This document shows positions 34,882 to 45,325 of a DNA stretch of 64,000 nucleotides, one piece after another. Every line of letters starts with the position of its first letter. The first letter of the stretch is position 1. Source of the DNA: Paenibacillus helianthi (lineage in GTDB: Bacteria; Bacillota; Bacilli; Paenibacillales; Paenibacillaceae); contig NZ_LVWI01000037.1 of assembly GCF_001909055.1 (NCBI RefSeq), forward strand, positions 186,001-250,000. The letters are read 5' to 3'. A program made the translations under genes and the position numbers. The notes under the pieces were generated by a model. That model was not told where the DNA came from. It did no database searches and saw only the letters and a list, made by a program, of their open reading frames with translations.

Positions 34882-34934
34882 AACACCTTTTGGGTTCGTA
34901 ATTGATTGTAACACCATAAGGTGTTGTATTTCAA
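34882..34934 (-). promoter_or_regulatory. Promoter and operators of the SRPBCC-ArsR pair
   Basis: On the minus strand -35 TTGAAA (34929-34934) and -10 TACAAT (34905-34910) are 18 bases apart. The spacer and the -10 edge hold the palindrome AACACC-ATAA-GGTGTT (34910-34925). An imperfect second copy AACACC-TTTT-GGGTTC lies at 34882-34897. Binding there would block RNA polymerase, so ArsR autorepression is the natural reading. Confidence 0.65.
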
Positions 34935-35113
34935 TAGCTAATGAGAACTTCAACAAGCTTGTAAAGAAATACCTGGATTTGTGACATTCGTGAGGGATTA
35001 TAGGGGAATTTGTAAATAGTTCTGATTTGAATTGTGGCAAACTGGTGATAAAATGTAATTATTCTATTCTTGGTAGACATACGATACACGAAGCAGCGAA
35101 GGTGGGAGTAAAC

Positions 35114-38100
35114 GTGGGAGCGGAACGGGCCAAAATGGAGAAAGAAATCTTGAAGAAACCGTCCTATTCTGGGCTCAGCAAGCTTATGAAACAATGGGGC
35201 GATCCGGCTGCAGAACAAATTATCTCGGATTTGGAGTTAAAAGCTGCTGCGGGTGAGCTGACCTTTGCCTTTTGCGGGCATTTCTCGGCAGGGAAATCGA
35301 GTATGATTAATCAACTGTGCGGTAGGCCTGTACTGCCTTCCGGACCGGTTCCAACCAGTGCGAATATCGTATCCATCCGCAGTGGAACCCCTCGTGTTCT
35401 GCTGTATCCGCCAACTAGTGAAGCCGGAACCAAACCGGCCCCATGGGAGACAACACCGGAACAACTGCAGGATTTTTGCCGCAGAGGGGGCGAATACGCC
35501 GCCATATCGGTATGGGAGAACGTACCGCTGCTGGGGAGTTATGGAGTCCTAATGGATACACCGGGGGTGGATTCCACCGATAACGGGCATCAGGCGGCAA
35601 CACATTCCGCACTCCATTTGGCGGATGTTGTGTTTTATGTGATGGATTATAATCATGTGCAGTCCGAGAATAATCTGGCCTTTGCCAAAACACTGAGTGA
35701 ATGGGGCAAGCCCCTGTATCTTATCATTAATCAGATTGACAAGCACCGTGAACAGGAAATTACCATTGAAGTGTACCGGAAGCAATTAGTAAGCGCTTTC
35801 GGCCAATGGGGGATTCAGCCGGCGGGAATTCTCTTTACTTCACTCAAGGTTCAGGAGCATCCATTGAACCAGTGGAAGGATCTGCTGAATCTGATTGAGA
35901 AACTCCTGGAGCAACGGGATGAGCTGCTTCAGTACAGTCTGTCCCGTTCCCTTTATCATACCGCAGATGCAGCCCTGACAGCCTACAGAGAAGGACAGCG
36001 GGAGGAACGGGAGCATCTTCTTGAGGATGCAGGAACAGCGGAGGAGCGGGATTACGTGGAGCGTGAGCTCCTCGAATGCGCGGATGAGCGGGCAAAGGCT
36101 CTGGGGCTGGCTGAAGAAGCGCGCCAGCAGCTGCGAACCCGTCTGGATGCACTGCTGGGCAACAGCAGCCTGATGCCGGCAGAGGTCCGGGAAGCTGCCG
36201 GGGCCTATACCGAAAGCGTCAGTCCCGGCTTCCGCAAGGGACTGCTCTTCACGGCAGCGAAACGGGAGAAGGAACAGCAGAAACGGCTGGCCGCCTGGCA
36301 TGTGCTGCAGGGACGGGAGATTGCCGCCCAGCTGGAATGGCATCTGCTCCAGCTGGTCCGGCAGTGGGGAGAAGACCTCGGAGTCTGGGACGAGGCGGCG
36401 GAGACGGCACTTAAGCAGGCGTTCCCGGCGTTCAGCCCCGGGGTGCTGGCGGCTGCCGTCAAGCCGGGAACCGGCTTCAGCGGCGAGGCGCTGCTGAATT
36501 TCTGCCGCACGCTTGCGGCTGAAATGAAGAGCCAGTTCCGCCGCGCTGCGCTAGGCATCGGCGATGAGCTGCTGGCGAAGCTGCCGCCGCTCCTGGACGA
36601 GCGGCTCGCGGATGTGTCGCGCCGCGAGGCAGCCCTGCAGCGGCAGGCGCGCGCACTCAGCGCGCTGGCCGCCCTTGACCGCGCGGCGGACGCCCGCGCG
36701 GCAGAACTCGCGGCGCTGCTGCCGCAGCGCCGCACCCTCACCCCCGGCACGCTGCCGGAGGTGAGGGTCACCCCGCAGGCGGGCGCGCCCTGCGCCGCGC
36801 CGCGGGAGACCCGGCCGCCGCAGGGCGCAGCGGCTGGAAGCCCCGCCGCAGGCTTTGCGGCGGGTATGGCTTCGCCGGCGGGCGGACGCCGCCGGCTCGG
36901 GAAGGCCGCAGCGGTGCTGGACGCTGCGGCGGAGCTGCTGCGCAGCGAGCCGGCCATGGCCTCGGCAGCGCGCAGCCTGACGGCGCGGGCGGCGGATCTC
37001 GCCGGCGGCCGGTTCACCCTGGCGCTGTTCGGAGCGTTCAGCGCCGGCAAGTCCTCCTTTGCCAATGCCTTACTGGGCGAAGATGTGCTGCCTGTGTCTC
37101 CGCATCCCGCCACAGCGGCGGTGAACCGCATTTTGGCGCCGGAAGGGGACTTCCGTCACGCCAGCGCGGTGGTCACCATGAAGAGCATGGAGGATTTCTG
37201 GGAGGATATCCTCCATTCCTTCAGTGTGCTGCAGCTTGACGCGCCGCAGCCGGAGAACTGGACTACGAGCGCTGGGAATCTCCAAGTGAGCGGGCTCCAT
37301 CCCTCTGCACTGCCGCATGCCGGATTTCTGAGGGCGGCAGCGGCGGGCTGGCAGGAAGCAGAACCCTTGCTTGGAACCGTACGCACTGTCGATTTGCAGG
37401 AATACCGCCAGCTGGTCGCCGAAGAGACACGGGCTTGCTTCATTCAGGGAATAGATCTCTATTATGACTGTCCCCTGACAGCCGGCGGTATCGTACTGGT
37501 CGATACCCCTGGGGCGGATTCACTGCATGCGCGTCATACCGGAGTAACCTTTGGTTACATGAAGAATGCCGATGCGATATGTTTTGTGACCTATTACAAT
37601 CATGCATTCTCCAAGGCGGACAGGGGCCTGCTGGCCCAGTTGGGCCGGATCAAAGACAGCTTTGCGCTGGATAAAATGTTCTTCATCATCAATGCCTCTG
37701 ATCTGGCCTCGGATGAAGAAGAGCTACAGGAGGTTCAGCAGCATGTTACGCAGAATCTGCGCGCCGGCGGTCTGAATGCACCGCAGATGTATTCCCTCTC
37801 CAGCCTGCTTGCACTGGAAGGGAAAACGGCAAATAACCGGGAGATCTATGAAGCTTCCCGGTTCAGCAGCTTCGAGCAGGCACTTGCACATTTCGCGGGC
37901 GGGGAACTGCCAAAGCTGTCACTGGCAGGGGCCAGAGACAGCCTCGGCACCATCCGGCGCCGGACAGAAGAGTGGCAGGAAAAGGCACGTCAGGCGGCGG
38001 GGCAGCGTGAAGTGCAAATGAGGGAACTGCAGGAGCAGCGGAGTCAGGCAGAGCGGCGGTTGGGTTTATTGGCCGCCGAGGAGCGGCCGCGCCGGGATTT

Positions 38101-38794
38101 GCGCAGGGAAGGTGAGGAATTGCTGTATCATGTCCGCCAGCGGATCTCTTTCTCCTTTGGGCGTTTCTTTCAGGAATCGTTCCATCCCTCTCTGCTCCGT
38201 GAAGACGGCGGTCATCTCAAAGACATCTTTACAGCTTGTGGAAGAGAACTGGAACGGACGACTCAGCGAGAGCTGGAGCAGGAGCTGTGGGCCACCACGC
38301 TCCGGTTGGAGGCTGCCGGGCGCCGTCTGGTGCACTCAGCGGCAGCAGCTGCCGCTGAAGAGCTATCCATACCTCCGGAAGAGCTACACTTTCTTCAGAA
38401 TGATAGGGAGTCTTGGTCTGCTCCGGCCAAGCTGGAAGTCAGGCTGGAGCCGCTCGACTGGACGGCACTGTGGAGCCGCTTCAAATCCCCCCGCCACTTC
38501 TTCGAAGGGACCGGCCGCAATGAGGTTAGAGCAGGGGCCGAGCCTGGGATGAAGGAATCCGTGGCAGGGGCTGTTGAAGAACAGGAAAGCTTTTTGCTGG
38601 ATTTCTATGCAGAACGTATGGATGCCGCTTTGTCCCAGGTAGTGAAGGAGCTGAGTGAGAATCTGTCCGAGCGGGAAGCAGCGATCACAGAGCTCCTGAG
38701 AGGGGGTGATTCTGCAGAGCACTGGAGTCTTCTCAGCAGTGAATTGCTGGAACTTGAACAAGCTTTAGGCGATATCGTGGACAACGATCTGTGA
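35114..38794 (+). CDS. dynA: Tandem dynamin-like GTPase (DynA type)
   Basis: A 1226-residue bacterial dynamin with two GTPase heads, the arrangement known for Bacillus DynA (YpbR), which binds membranes and helps them fuse or withstand phage and antibiotic damage. Head 1 has GHFSAGKSSMIN (about 54-65), PTSAN, MDTPGVDS (about 146) and NQIDK. Head 2 has FGAFSAGKSSFAN (about 639-651), DTPGADSLH (about 796) and a degenerate G4 (NASD). Long helical, Arg/Glu/Ala-rich stalks follow each head. The GTG at 35114 follows AAGGTGGGAG; earlier in-frame starts lack a site. The linker between heads (36500-37000) is strikingly GC-rich compared with the rest of the window. Confidence 0.92.
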   Translation: MGAERAKMEKEILKKPSYSGLSKLMKQWGDPAAEQIISDLELKAAAGELTFAFCGHFSAGKSSMINQLCGRPVLPSGPVPTSANIVSIRSGTPRVLLYPPTSEAGTKPAPWETTPEQLQDFCRRGGEYAAISVWENVPLLGSYGVLMDTPGVDSTDNGHQAATHSALHLADVVFYVMDYNHVQSENNLAFAKTLSEWGKPLYLIINQIDKHREQEITIEVYRKQLVSAFGQWGIQPAGILFTSLKVQEHPLNQWKDLLNLIEKLLEQRDELLQYSLSRSLYHTADAALTAYREGQREEREHLLEDAGTAEERDYVERELLECADERAKALGLAEEARQQLRTRLDALLGNSSLMPAEVREAAGAYTESVSPGFRKGLLFTAAKREKEQQKRLAAWHVLQGREIAAQLEWHLLQLVRQWGEDLGVWDEAAETALKQAFPAFSPGVLAAAVKPGTGFSGEALLNFCRTLAAEMKSQFRRAALGIGDELLAKLPPLLDERLADVSRREAALQRQARALSALAALDRAADARAAELAALLPQRRTLTPGTLPEVRVTPQAGAPCAAPRETRPPQGAAAGSPAAGFAAGMASPAGGRRRLGKAAAVLDAAAELLRSEPAMASAARSLTARAADLAGGRFTLALFGAFSAGKSSFANALLGEDVLPVSPHPATAAVNRILAPEGDFRHASAVVTMKSMEDFWEDILHSFSVLQLDAPQPENWTTSAGNLQVSGLHPSALPHAGFLRAAAAGWQEAEPLLGTVRTVDLQEYRQLVAEETRACFIQGIDLYYDCPLTAGGIVLVDTPGADSLHARHTGVTFGYMKNADAICFVTYYNHAFSKADRGLLAQLGRIKDSFALDKMFFIINASDLASDEEELQEVQQHVTQNLRAGGLNAPQMYSLSSLLALEGKTANNREIYEASRFSSFEQALAHFAGGELPKLSLAGARDSLGTIRRRTEEWQEKARQAAGQREVQMRELQEQRSQAERRLGLLAAEERPRRDLRREGEELLYHVRQRISFSFGRFFQESFHPSLLREDGGHLKDIFTACGRELERTTQRELEQELWATTLRLEAAGRRLVHSAAAAAAEELSIPPEELHFLQNDRESWSAPAKLEVRLEPLDWTALWSRFKSPRHFFEGTGRNEVRAGAEPGMKESVAGAVEEQESFLLDFYAERMDAALSQVVKELSENLSEREAAITELLRGGDSAEHWSLLSSELLELEQALGDIVDNDL

Positions 38795-38941
38795 AGTTTG
38801 TAGGAAAATGTCGAAGAACACTTGCATTCTGACGGATGATGGAAGAAAATAAAGGAGCCTGAAAATTTACAGTTTGCATTGCGTCGTTTACAGAAACATA
38901 GAACGCAGCAATCAAATTGGCGAAAGAGGTTGAAATCGACA

Positions 38942-40132
38942 ATGTGGGGAGCTCCTTTTTCAGCCCAGAGCCGTAAGCTGCTGCTCCTGGGCAGCGGGGA
39001 ATTGGGCAAGGAAGTCATTATCGAAGCTCAGCGCCTTGGCGTAGAGACCGTAGCTGTGGATCGTTATGAAGATGCACCGGCGATGGGGGTGGCCCATCGT
39101 TCCCATGTTATTGATATGCTTGACGCGGAAGCACTAAAAAAACTGATTCGTGAAGAAAAGCCGGATCTGATTGTTCCGGAGATCGAAGCCATTGCCACAC
39201 ATGCACTGCAGGAGCTGGAACAAGAAGGATTCTTTGTAGTTCCTACAGCACGTGCAGCGCGGCTGACAATGGACCGGGAAGGCATTCGCCGTCTGGCCGC
39301 CGAGGAGCTGGGCCTGCCAACTGCAGCCTACCGTTTCGCGGATAGTCTGGACGAGCTGCGTCAGGCCGTAGAGATCCTGGGCACCCCGTGTGTGATTAAG
39401 CCGATAATGAGTTCGTCCGGCAAAGGACAAAGCGTATGCAAGAAGCCTGAGGATGCCGAGCATTGCTGGAATACGGCACTGGAAGGTGCACGTGCCAAAG
39501 GAACCCGGGTTATTGTAGAAGCCTTCGTGACCTTCGAGAGTGAGATCACACTCTTAACTGTACGTTCGGTCAGCGGTACGCTATTCTGCCCTCCGATCGG
39601 CCATATTCAGAAGGACGGCGACTATGTGGAGTCCTGGCAGCCTCATCAGATGAATGCAGCCGAGTGGGCTGAGGCTCAAGAAATCGCCCGCGCAGTTACA
39701 GACCAGCTTGGCGGGTATGGGATTTTTGGCGTGGAGCTGTTTCTTACGGATCATGGTGTATTGTTCAGCGAAGTCTCACCGAGACCGCATGATACAGGCA
39801 TGGTTACTATGATTACACAGGATTTATCGGAATTTGCTCTGCATGTCAGAGCCATTCTTGGATTTCCGCTCGACTCGGTGCAATTGCTGTCACCGGGCGC
39901 ATCAGCAACATTGAAGGCAGAAACAGCCGGACAAGCTTTTAGGGTAACCGGTATTGGCGAAGCGCTGGCGCTTCCCCGTACACAGGTCCGTGTGTTCGGC
40001 AAACCGGAGATCCGCCCTGGACGGCGGATGGCCGTAGCGTTAAGTGCAGCGGAAGATGTGGAAATCGCGCGGACGACAGCCAAGCAGGCGGCGTCTATGC
40101 TAAAAGTGGAGGTAATTGAGGATGAACAGTAG
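38942..40132 (+). CDS. purT: Formate-dependent phosphoribosylglycinamide formyltransferase
   Basis: PurT makes formyl-GAR from GAR, formate and ATP in purine synthesis, an alternative to the folate-dependent PurN. The 396-residue ATP-grasp protein has [21 protein letters not shown] (about 15-35), [14 protein letters not shown] and [28 protein letters not shown], diagnostic of PurT over PurK. The ATG at 38942 is preceded by AAAGAGGTTG; an upstream ATG at 38879 lacks a site. The end overlaps the acetyltransferase start by 11 bases. Confidence 0.94.
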   Translation: MWGAPFSAQSRKLLLLGSGELGKEVIIEAQRLGVETVAVDRYEDAPAMGVAHRSHVIDMLDAEALKKLIREEKPDLIVPEIEAIATHALQELEQEGFFVVPTARAARLTMDREGIRRLAAEELGLPTAAYRFADSLDELRQAVEILGTPCVIKPIMSSSGKGQSVCKKPEDAEHCWNTALEGARAKGTRVIVEAFVTFESEITLLTVRSVSGTLFCPPIGHIQKDGDYVESWQPHQMNAAEWAEAQEIARAVTDQLGGYGIFGVELFLTDHGVLFSEVSPRPHDTGMVTMITQDLSEFALHVRAILGFPLDSVQLLSPGASATLKAETAGQAFRVTGIGEALALPRTQVRVFGKPEIRPGRRMAVALSAAEDVEIARTTAKQAASMLKVEVIEDEQ

Positions 40133-40586
40133 TACTCAGGAGCAGGTACTGCAAATTCGCAAATGCGGCTTGAATGATCTGGAGAGAGTGACAGCCCTTC
40201 TGCGGGAATTCGGCTATCCGACAACGCTTAGCGTGATGAAAGAAAGAATGGAAGACATGGAGAATGATCCGTTCCACTGCACTCTCGTTGCAGAACTGGA
40301 TAATGAAGTTGTGGGAATGGTTGGACTACGGAAGGTAAGATCCTATTACAAGCATGCAGACTGTATTATGGAGATTACCGCACTGATCGTAGCAGAGGAG
40401 CTTAGAGGCAACGGACTTGGCAAAAGACTGGTGGCCTCAGCAGAAGACTGGGCACGCCAGCAGGGATGCTGCCAGCTTTTCCTGAGAAGCGGTAATCGGG
40501 TGGAACGTGCGCCGGCACATGCTTTCTACCGTCATATCGGATTTGAGAAAACCACCGGCTACCGCTTCAACAAATCATTGCTATAG
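40122..40586 (+). CDS. GNAT-family N-acetyltransferase
   Basis: A 154-residue acetyltransferase with the acetyl-CoA loop motif [20 protein letters not shown] (about 93-112) and the C-terminal [17 protein letters not shown] characteristic of the fold. The substrate is unknown. The ATG at 40122 with GGAGG nine bases before it lies inside the end of purT, so translation is coupled. A terminator follows 20 bases later, ending the purT operon. Confidence 0.88.
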   Translation: MNSSTQEQVLQIRKCGLNDLERVTALLREFGYPTTLSVMKERMEDMENDPFHCTLVAELDNEVVGMVGLRKVRSYYKHADCIMEITALIVAEELRGNGLGKRLVASAEDWARQQGCCQLFLRSGNRVERAPAHAFYRHIGFEKTTGYRFNKSLL

Positions 40587-40606
40587 ACCATACGCACCAA
40601 TCATCC

Positions 40607-40637
40607 CCATCCCGGTTCAAGCGGGATGGTTTTTTTT
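40607..40637 (+). terminator. Terminator of the purT operon
   Basis: CCATCCCG (40607-40614) pairs with CGGGATGG (40622-40629), then eight T. Confidence 0.9.
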
Positions 40638-40786
40638 GCTCATATGTTCTATTTCTCCATACACATACGCATTCTATGTATTGCCTTCGCCAATCCACCT
40701 TCCTTAACTTAACCATAGATTGAGTCGTTCGAATCAGATAGAATGGGTGTAGAATGACCTAAACCTGATCCAAAGAGGGATGAAAA

Positions 40787-42436
40787 ATGTATAAATTGAT
40801 TCTAGCCGAAGACGAAGAAGATGTAAGAGAAGGGATTATCGCGCAAATCGACTGGGAGCACTACGGGTTTGAGGTTGTGGATCAGGCAGAGAACGGGCGG
40901 GAAGCCGCGGACTCCATTGACCGGCTGCTGCCGGACGTAGTCGTAACCGATATCCAGATGCCATTTATGAACGGGCTGCAGCTGGCGGAATGGGTCCGCA
41001 GCCGTCACCCCAATACGAAGATAATTATCTTGACCGGATATGATGAATTCGAATACGCCCAGAAGGCGATCAAGCTGCAAATAGATGAATATATTTTGAA
41101 ACCGTTTTCTGCACAGGAGCTGATTGACGTTCTGCTTAAGGTAAGGGCAACGATAGAGGCGGAGATTGCCGAGAAAGAGAATGTGTTTGTACTCAGTGAG
41201 CATTACCGCAAAAGTCTGCCGGTGCTCCGTGAGCAGTTTCTCTCCTCTCTGGTCTCCCGCAGGCTCCCAGCTGCAGAGATTGCTGAAAAGAGCGCTGAAT
41301 ACGGTATAGAATTAAGCGGTGCGCGGTTTCAGGCTTCCGTGATCCGTGTGGATTATATCCGCGAGGGCGGGGAAGAGACCGTGGCAACCAAACGGCCTGT
41401 ATCGCTCAGAGATACGGGTGAACGTAATCTTCAGCTCTTTGCCGTACTGAATATTGCTGAAGAAATCTGCCAAAAGCATGGCTTCGGCAAAGTATTCATC
41501 TACCGCGATGATGTGGTGCTGCTCTCGGTCAGCGAAGACAGGGATGAAGCTGTGATTACCAGCCGAACCTATGCTATTCTCGAAGAAATTCGCCAGAATG
41601 TGCAACGTTTTCTTAAGCTTACTGTGACAGCGGGCTCAGGTACGGCCTGCCATTCACCAGCTCTCTTGTCCCATTCTTTCAACGATGCGCTGCAGGCGCT
41701 GGATTATCGTCTGATTCTTGGAAATAATAGAGTGATCTGGATTGAAGACGTAGAATCCCGGGTTGGGCGTATGCTGGCTTATGACGAGCTGACCCAGCAG
41801 TCGCTGATCCGTACGATCAAGCTGGGTACCCTCCAGGAATTGAGAGAGGTAGTGGACGAGCTCTTTGGTGGATTGGATGCGGCACTGGTGAGCACGCAGG
41901 AATATCAGATTTTTCTGCTGGAGATCATCACCACGATACTTCGGGTAGCCAAGGAATCGGGCAGTGAGATGAGCGATTTTAACGGCTTGGGATTTTCCTC
42001 CCTGACAGAGATTCAGAAATTCAACAATATGGGTGAGGCCAGGGAATGGATTATCGGTGTGTGCAGCCGGCTCATGGATTCCATTGCCTCGGAGCGGCAG
42101 TCCAGCTACAAGCAACTAATCGACCAGGCCAAGGATTATATCCGCAGCCATTATGAGGAATCCGATATTTCTATCGGCAGAGTCTGCCAGCATTTGCACA
42201 TCAGCACCGGCTACTTCAGCAGCATTTTTAAGAAAGAAATGAAGATGACCTTTGTCAGCTACCTGCTGCAGATCCGTCTCGAAGCGGCCAAAGAGCTACT
42301 GCGTTCGACAGAGCTTAAGGCGTTTGAAATTGCCGAAAGAATCGGCTTTGCCGACCCCAACTATTTCAGCTTTTGCTTCCGCAAGAAATATGGTCAATCG
42401 CCAAAAGAGTACAAAAACAGCTCACGGGGAGGATAA
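40787..42436 (+). CDS. AraC-type response regulator (YesN class)
   Basis: A 549-residue cytosolic regulator. The receiver domain (1-120) has the acidic pocket AEDEED, phospho-acceptor D55 in VVTDIQMP, and the K of LKPF. A middle region (about 130-430) of unknown fold follows. The C-terminal AraC helix-turn-helix pair ends at about 545 (YIRSHYEESDISIGRVCQHLHISTGYFSSIFKKEMKM and LKAFEIAERIGFADPNYFSFCFRKKYGQSPKEY). It is followed three bases later by its kinase. It should activate the mgl importer downstream when sugar is sensed, an inference from order. The ATG at 40787 follows AGAGGGATG. Confidence 0.93.
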   Translation: MYKLILAEDEEDVREGIIAQIDWEHYGFEVVDQAENGREAADSIDRLLPDVVVTDIQMPFMNGLQLAEWVRSRHPNTKIIILTGYDEFEYAQKAIKLQIDEYILKPFSAQELIDVLLKVRATIEAEIAEKENVFVLSEHYRKSLPVLREQFLSSLVSRRLPAAEIAEKSAEYGIELSGARFQASVIRVDYIREGGEETVATKRPVSLRDTGERNLQLFAVLNIAEEICQKHGFGKVFIYRDDVVLLSVSEDRDEAVITSRTYAILEEIRQNVQRFLKLTVTAGSGTACHSPALLSHSFNDALQALDYRLILGNNRVIWIEDVESRVGRMLAYDELTQQSLIRTIKLGTLQELREVVDELFGGLDAALVSTQEYQIFLLEIITTILRVAKESGSEMSDFNGLGFSSLTEIQKFNNMGEAREWIIGVCSRLMDSIASERQSSYKQLIDQAKDYIRSHYEESDISIGRVCQHLHISTGYFSSIFKKEMKMTFVSYLLQIRLEAAKELLRSTELKAFEIAERIGFADPNYFSFCFRKKYGQSPKEYKNSSRGG

Positions 42437-42439
42437 GCT

Positions 42440-44263
42440 ATGAACAAGCCGAAGGCCTATTTTTTTCCGCTTCGCCCGCAGCCGCGCAAGCGGGGCAAGC
42501 TTCGCTTGTCCTCCAAGTTGCGGAGTATCCAGCTCATTATTACGTTAACCTTTACGGCGGTCACTGTGCTTATTGCAGTGATCGTTAGTTTTATGCTGTA
42601 CAACAAATTTGCTGCAACCGCCGAAAAGAATGCCAATATGAACATGCAGCAGATTATTGAGCAGGTGAATTATAACCTGGAGCTGTATGTCAAAGGGATG
42701 GGAAGTATTTTTGAAACAGCGGAGAAGCAGATTACAGCCAGTCCTTCTATTGATTCTTCCCTGCTAGGCGAGCGGATGGATACACTGATGAGCAGCCGTG
42801 AAGATCTCGTCTCGGTAGCGGTGTTCACCCCTAAAGGTAAATATGTGGTCGGCACACCGGGCCAGAATATGCGACTCAACACCCAGCTGCAAAGTCAAAG
42901 CTGGTTCACTTCGGCTATCAAAAGCTCTGAGATTTCCTACTCTGCTCCACATATACAGAACTTGTTCAAGGGGCGTTATACCTGGGTGGTCTCCATCAGC
43001 AAGATGATTGAATACAAAGAAAACGGGCTTACCAAAACGGGTGTTCTGCTGATCGACTTCAATTTCCGTACGATTGATCAGCTCAGCCGACAAGTAAAGT
43101 TGGGTAACAGAGGGTATGCTTACATTCTTGATCGGCAGGGCAACATTGTTTATCATCCACAGCAGCAGCTGATTTATGCCGGGCTGAAGTACGAGAATGT
43201 AGAGCCGGTGCTGGCGTATGAATACCGCAGCTATCTGGATGAATCTACCGGGGAGAAACGCTTTATCACCGTACGCACATTGGCCCAGACAGGCTGGAAG
43301 ATCGTCGGTGTGGCCTATTACGATGAGATTGTGACGACCAAGCGCGACCTGAACCATTTTTTGATCTGGTTTTTGGGTTTCGTTATCCTAGGTGTAATCG
43401 TGTTATCTATCTTCTTGTCCTGGCTGATTGCCAGTCCCATCCGCAAGCTGGAACGGACGGTCAAGCTGGTTGGAGAAGGGGATCTGAACACACCGATTGA
43501 CGTCAGCGGTGCTTATGAGGTTGAACAGCTGTCCCGGCGCTTTAACATGATGCTGCAGCGGATCAGGCAACTCATGGACCAGATTATCTATGAGCAGGAA
43601 ACCAAGCGCAAGGGTGAGCTGGAGGTGCTGCAATCGCAGATTAACCCCCATTTTTTATATAACACACTGAATTCGGTCATCCGGCTGGCGGAAAGAGGCA
43701 AAACGGATGAAGTGGTGACGATGATCCAATCCCTGTCGAAATTTTTCCGCATCAGTCTCAGTAAAGGGAAAAATATGATTACCATGCAGGAGGAGCTGGA
43801 TCATATCCGGCATTACCTGGTCATTCAGAGCTTCCGCTTCAAAAACAAATTCCGCTATGAGATTAAGGCACAGGACGAGGTTCTGACGTACCAGACGATC
43901 AAGCTGATTCTGCAGCCGATTGTGGAGAATGCCCTCTACCATGGCATTGAAATGATGCCCGATGAAGGACTGATTACTATTACTGCAGAGCTGCAGGAGG
44001 GGATGATTGTTATCCGGATCAGTGACAACGGGCTTGGCATGAATCAGGAGACACTGAAAACGATTCTGAGCGGCGGTAAAACCAGCGGCGGATCAGGTGT
44101 AGGAGTCCGGAACGTGAACGAACGGATCGGTCTTGTCTACGGACGGGAATACGGACTCACCTTTGAAAGTGAGATTGAAGAAGGGACAACAGTTACGGTC
44201 ATCTTTCCTGCGGTCCGGGCCCAGGAGGGGCCAGAAGAAGGAAAGGAGGAATCCGTACAATGA
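42440..44263 (+). CDS. Sensor histidine kinase (YesM class)
   Basis: A 607-residue membrane kinase. Two membrane segments (about 33-55 and 308-332) flank an extracytoplasmic dCache-like domain. Then come a HAMP linker (about 330-385, ASPIRKLERTVKLVGEGDL) and the phospho-accepting His (about 404, QINPHFLYNTLNSVIRLA). The ATPase domain follows (PIVENALYHGIE, ISDNGLGMNQ, GVGVRNVNERI). It forms the pair with the upstream regulator and overlaps the downstream sensor lipoprotein by four bases. Such kinases usually receive their signal from a sugar-binding protein, which fits the next gene. Confidence 0.93.
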   Translation: MNKPKAYFFPLRPQPRKRGKLRLSSKLRSIQLIITLTFTAVTVLIAVIVSFMLYNKFAATAEKNANMNMQQIIEQVNYNLELYVKGMGSIFETAEKQITASPSIDSSLLGERMDTLMSSREDLVSVAVFTPKGKYVVGTPGQNMRLNTQLQSQSWFTSAIKSSEISYSAPHIQNLFKGRYTWVVSISKMIEYKENGLTKTGVLLIDFNFRTIDQLSRQVKLGNRGYAYILDRQGNIVYHPQQQLIYAGLKYENVEPVLAYEYRSYLDESTGEKRFITVRTLAQTGWKIVGVAYYDEIVTTKRDLNHFLIWFLGFVILGVIVLSIFLSWLIASPIRKLERTVKLVGEGDLNTPIDVSGAYEVEQLSRRFNMMLQRIRQLMDQIIYEQETKRKGELEVLQSQINPHFLYNTLNSVIRLAERGKTDEVVTMIQSLSKFFRISLSKGKNMITMQEELDHIRHYLVIQSFRFKNKFRYEIKAQDEVLTYQTIKLILQPIVENALYHGIEMMPDEGLITITAELQEGMIVIRISDNGLGMNQETLKTILSGGKTSGGSGVGVRNVNERIGLVYGREYGLTFESEIEEGTTVTVIFPAVRAQEGPEEGKEESVQ

Positions 44264-45276
44264 GAAACTTACGCTTAGGGGTTGTTTTACTGGTGTGCTT
44301 AGTGTTGGGGTTTACGGTCACTTCCTGCCTGGGTACTTCTCCGGCCTACATCAGCACAACTAAAACACACAACGTCCATATGATTGTAAAAATGAACAAA
44401 GGCGACTACTGGAACACTGTGAAGCTGGGTGCGGAGGCCGCTGCCAAGGAGTTCAATGTGAAGCTGACGTTCAAAGCGCCGGATTCTGAGAGCGACATCG
44501 ACGAGCAAATCACGATGGTAGAGGAGTCCATCAAGCAGAAGGCTGATGTAATTATACTTGCAGCCAGCAGTTATATGGGGCTCGCGCAGGTGGTGGACCA
44601 GGCCGAATATTATAAGATTCCTGTAATTTCAGTAGATGCGGAGGTAGGTTCAGCCAAGGTCAAAACCTATGTGGGCTCAAACGGCTATGAAGCCGGGCAG
44701 AAATCTGCAGAAAGGCTGATTGAGCTTTTAAATGGCTACGGGGAGATCGGCATCATCAATTTCACAAATTCCACCGGACACCAGGGCTCATCCGGATCGA
44801 TTGATTATGGTGCACGGGATGCGAACGAACGGGAGATGGGCTTTCTGAACTATGCTGCCCGGTTTCCCAATATTGAGGTCGTTCAGATTTCCTATACTTC
44901 ATCCAATACTAGCGACGCTGAACAACTGACCCGGGATATGCTGTTGAACCATCCTGATCTCCGGGGCATTGCCACCCTGAATGAAACGGCTTCACAGGGT
45001 GCGGGCAATGTGATTCAGGAGCTGGGCTTCAGCCAGTTGAAGATGGTCGCCTTTGACAGCTCTCCGTCCATGATGGAGCTGCTGCAGAATGGGACGGTTC
45101 AGGCCACCGTCATCCAGAATCCCTTCAGCAACGGATATTTAGCCGTCAAATATGCCGTAGAAGCCTCTGAAGGCATTGAAGTGCCTGAACGTGTGGATAC
45201 CGGCACGAAGCTGATCGACCTGGAGAACATGTTATGGCCGGAGAACCAGAAGTTATTATTTCCCTTTGTCCGGTAG
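44260..45276 (+). CDS. Sugar-binding sensor lipoprotein linked to the two-component system
   Basis: A 338-residue periplasmic-binding-protein fold (type 1, RbsB/MglB-like) anchored as a lipoprotein: signal segment then lipobox VTSC, lipid Cys about residue 24. DYWNTVKLGAEAAAKEF, ADVIILAASSYMG and VVAFDSSPSMMELLQNGTVQATVIQNPF are family landmarks. It overlaps the kinase gene (ATGA), unlike a transport subunit, so it is likely the extracellular sensor that passes ligand state to the kinase. The dedicated importer protein MglB is encoded separately downstream. Confidence 0.87.
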   Translation: MRNLRLGVVLLVCLVLGFTVTSCLGTSPAYISTTKTHNVHMIVKMNKGDYWNTVKLGAEAAAKEFNVKLTFKAPDSESDIDEQITMVEESIKQKADVIILAASSYMGLAQVVDQAEYYKIPVISVDAEVGSAKVKTYVGSNGYEAGQKSAERLIELLNGYGEIGIINFTNSTGHQGSSGSIDYGARDANEREMGFLNYAARFPNIEVVQISYTSSNTSDAEQLTRDMLLNHPDLRGIATLNETASQGAGNVIQELGFSQLKMVAFDSSPSMMELLQNGTVQATVIQNPFSNGYLAVKYAVEASEGIEVPERVDTGTKLIDLENMLWPENQKLLFPFVR

Positions 45277-45325
45277 AAGGCTCACATCATTAGAATTTTT
45301 ATAAAAATGAGTAGGATTTTATATT

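Noticed and set aside
36205..37131. 308-codon minus-strand open frame
   Set aside because: Serine/arginine-rich translation of the GC-rich dynA strand; a composition artefact.
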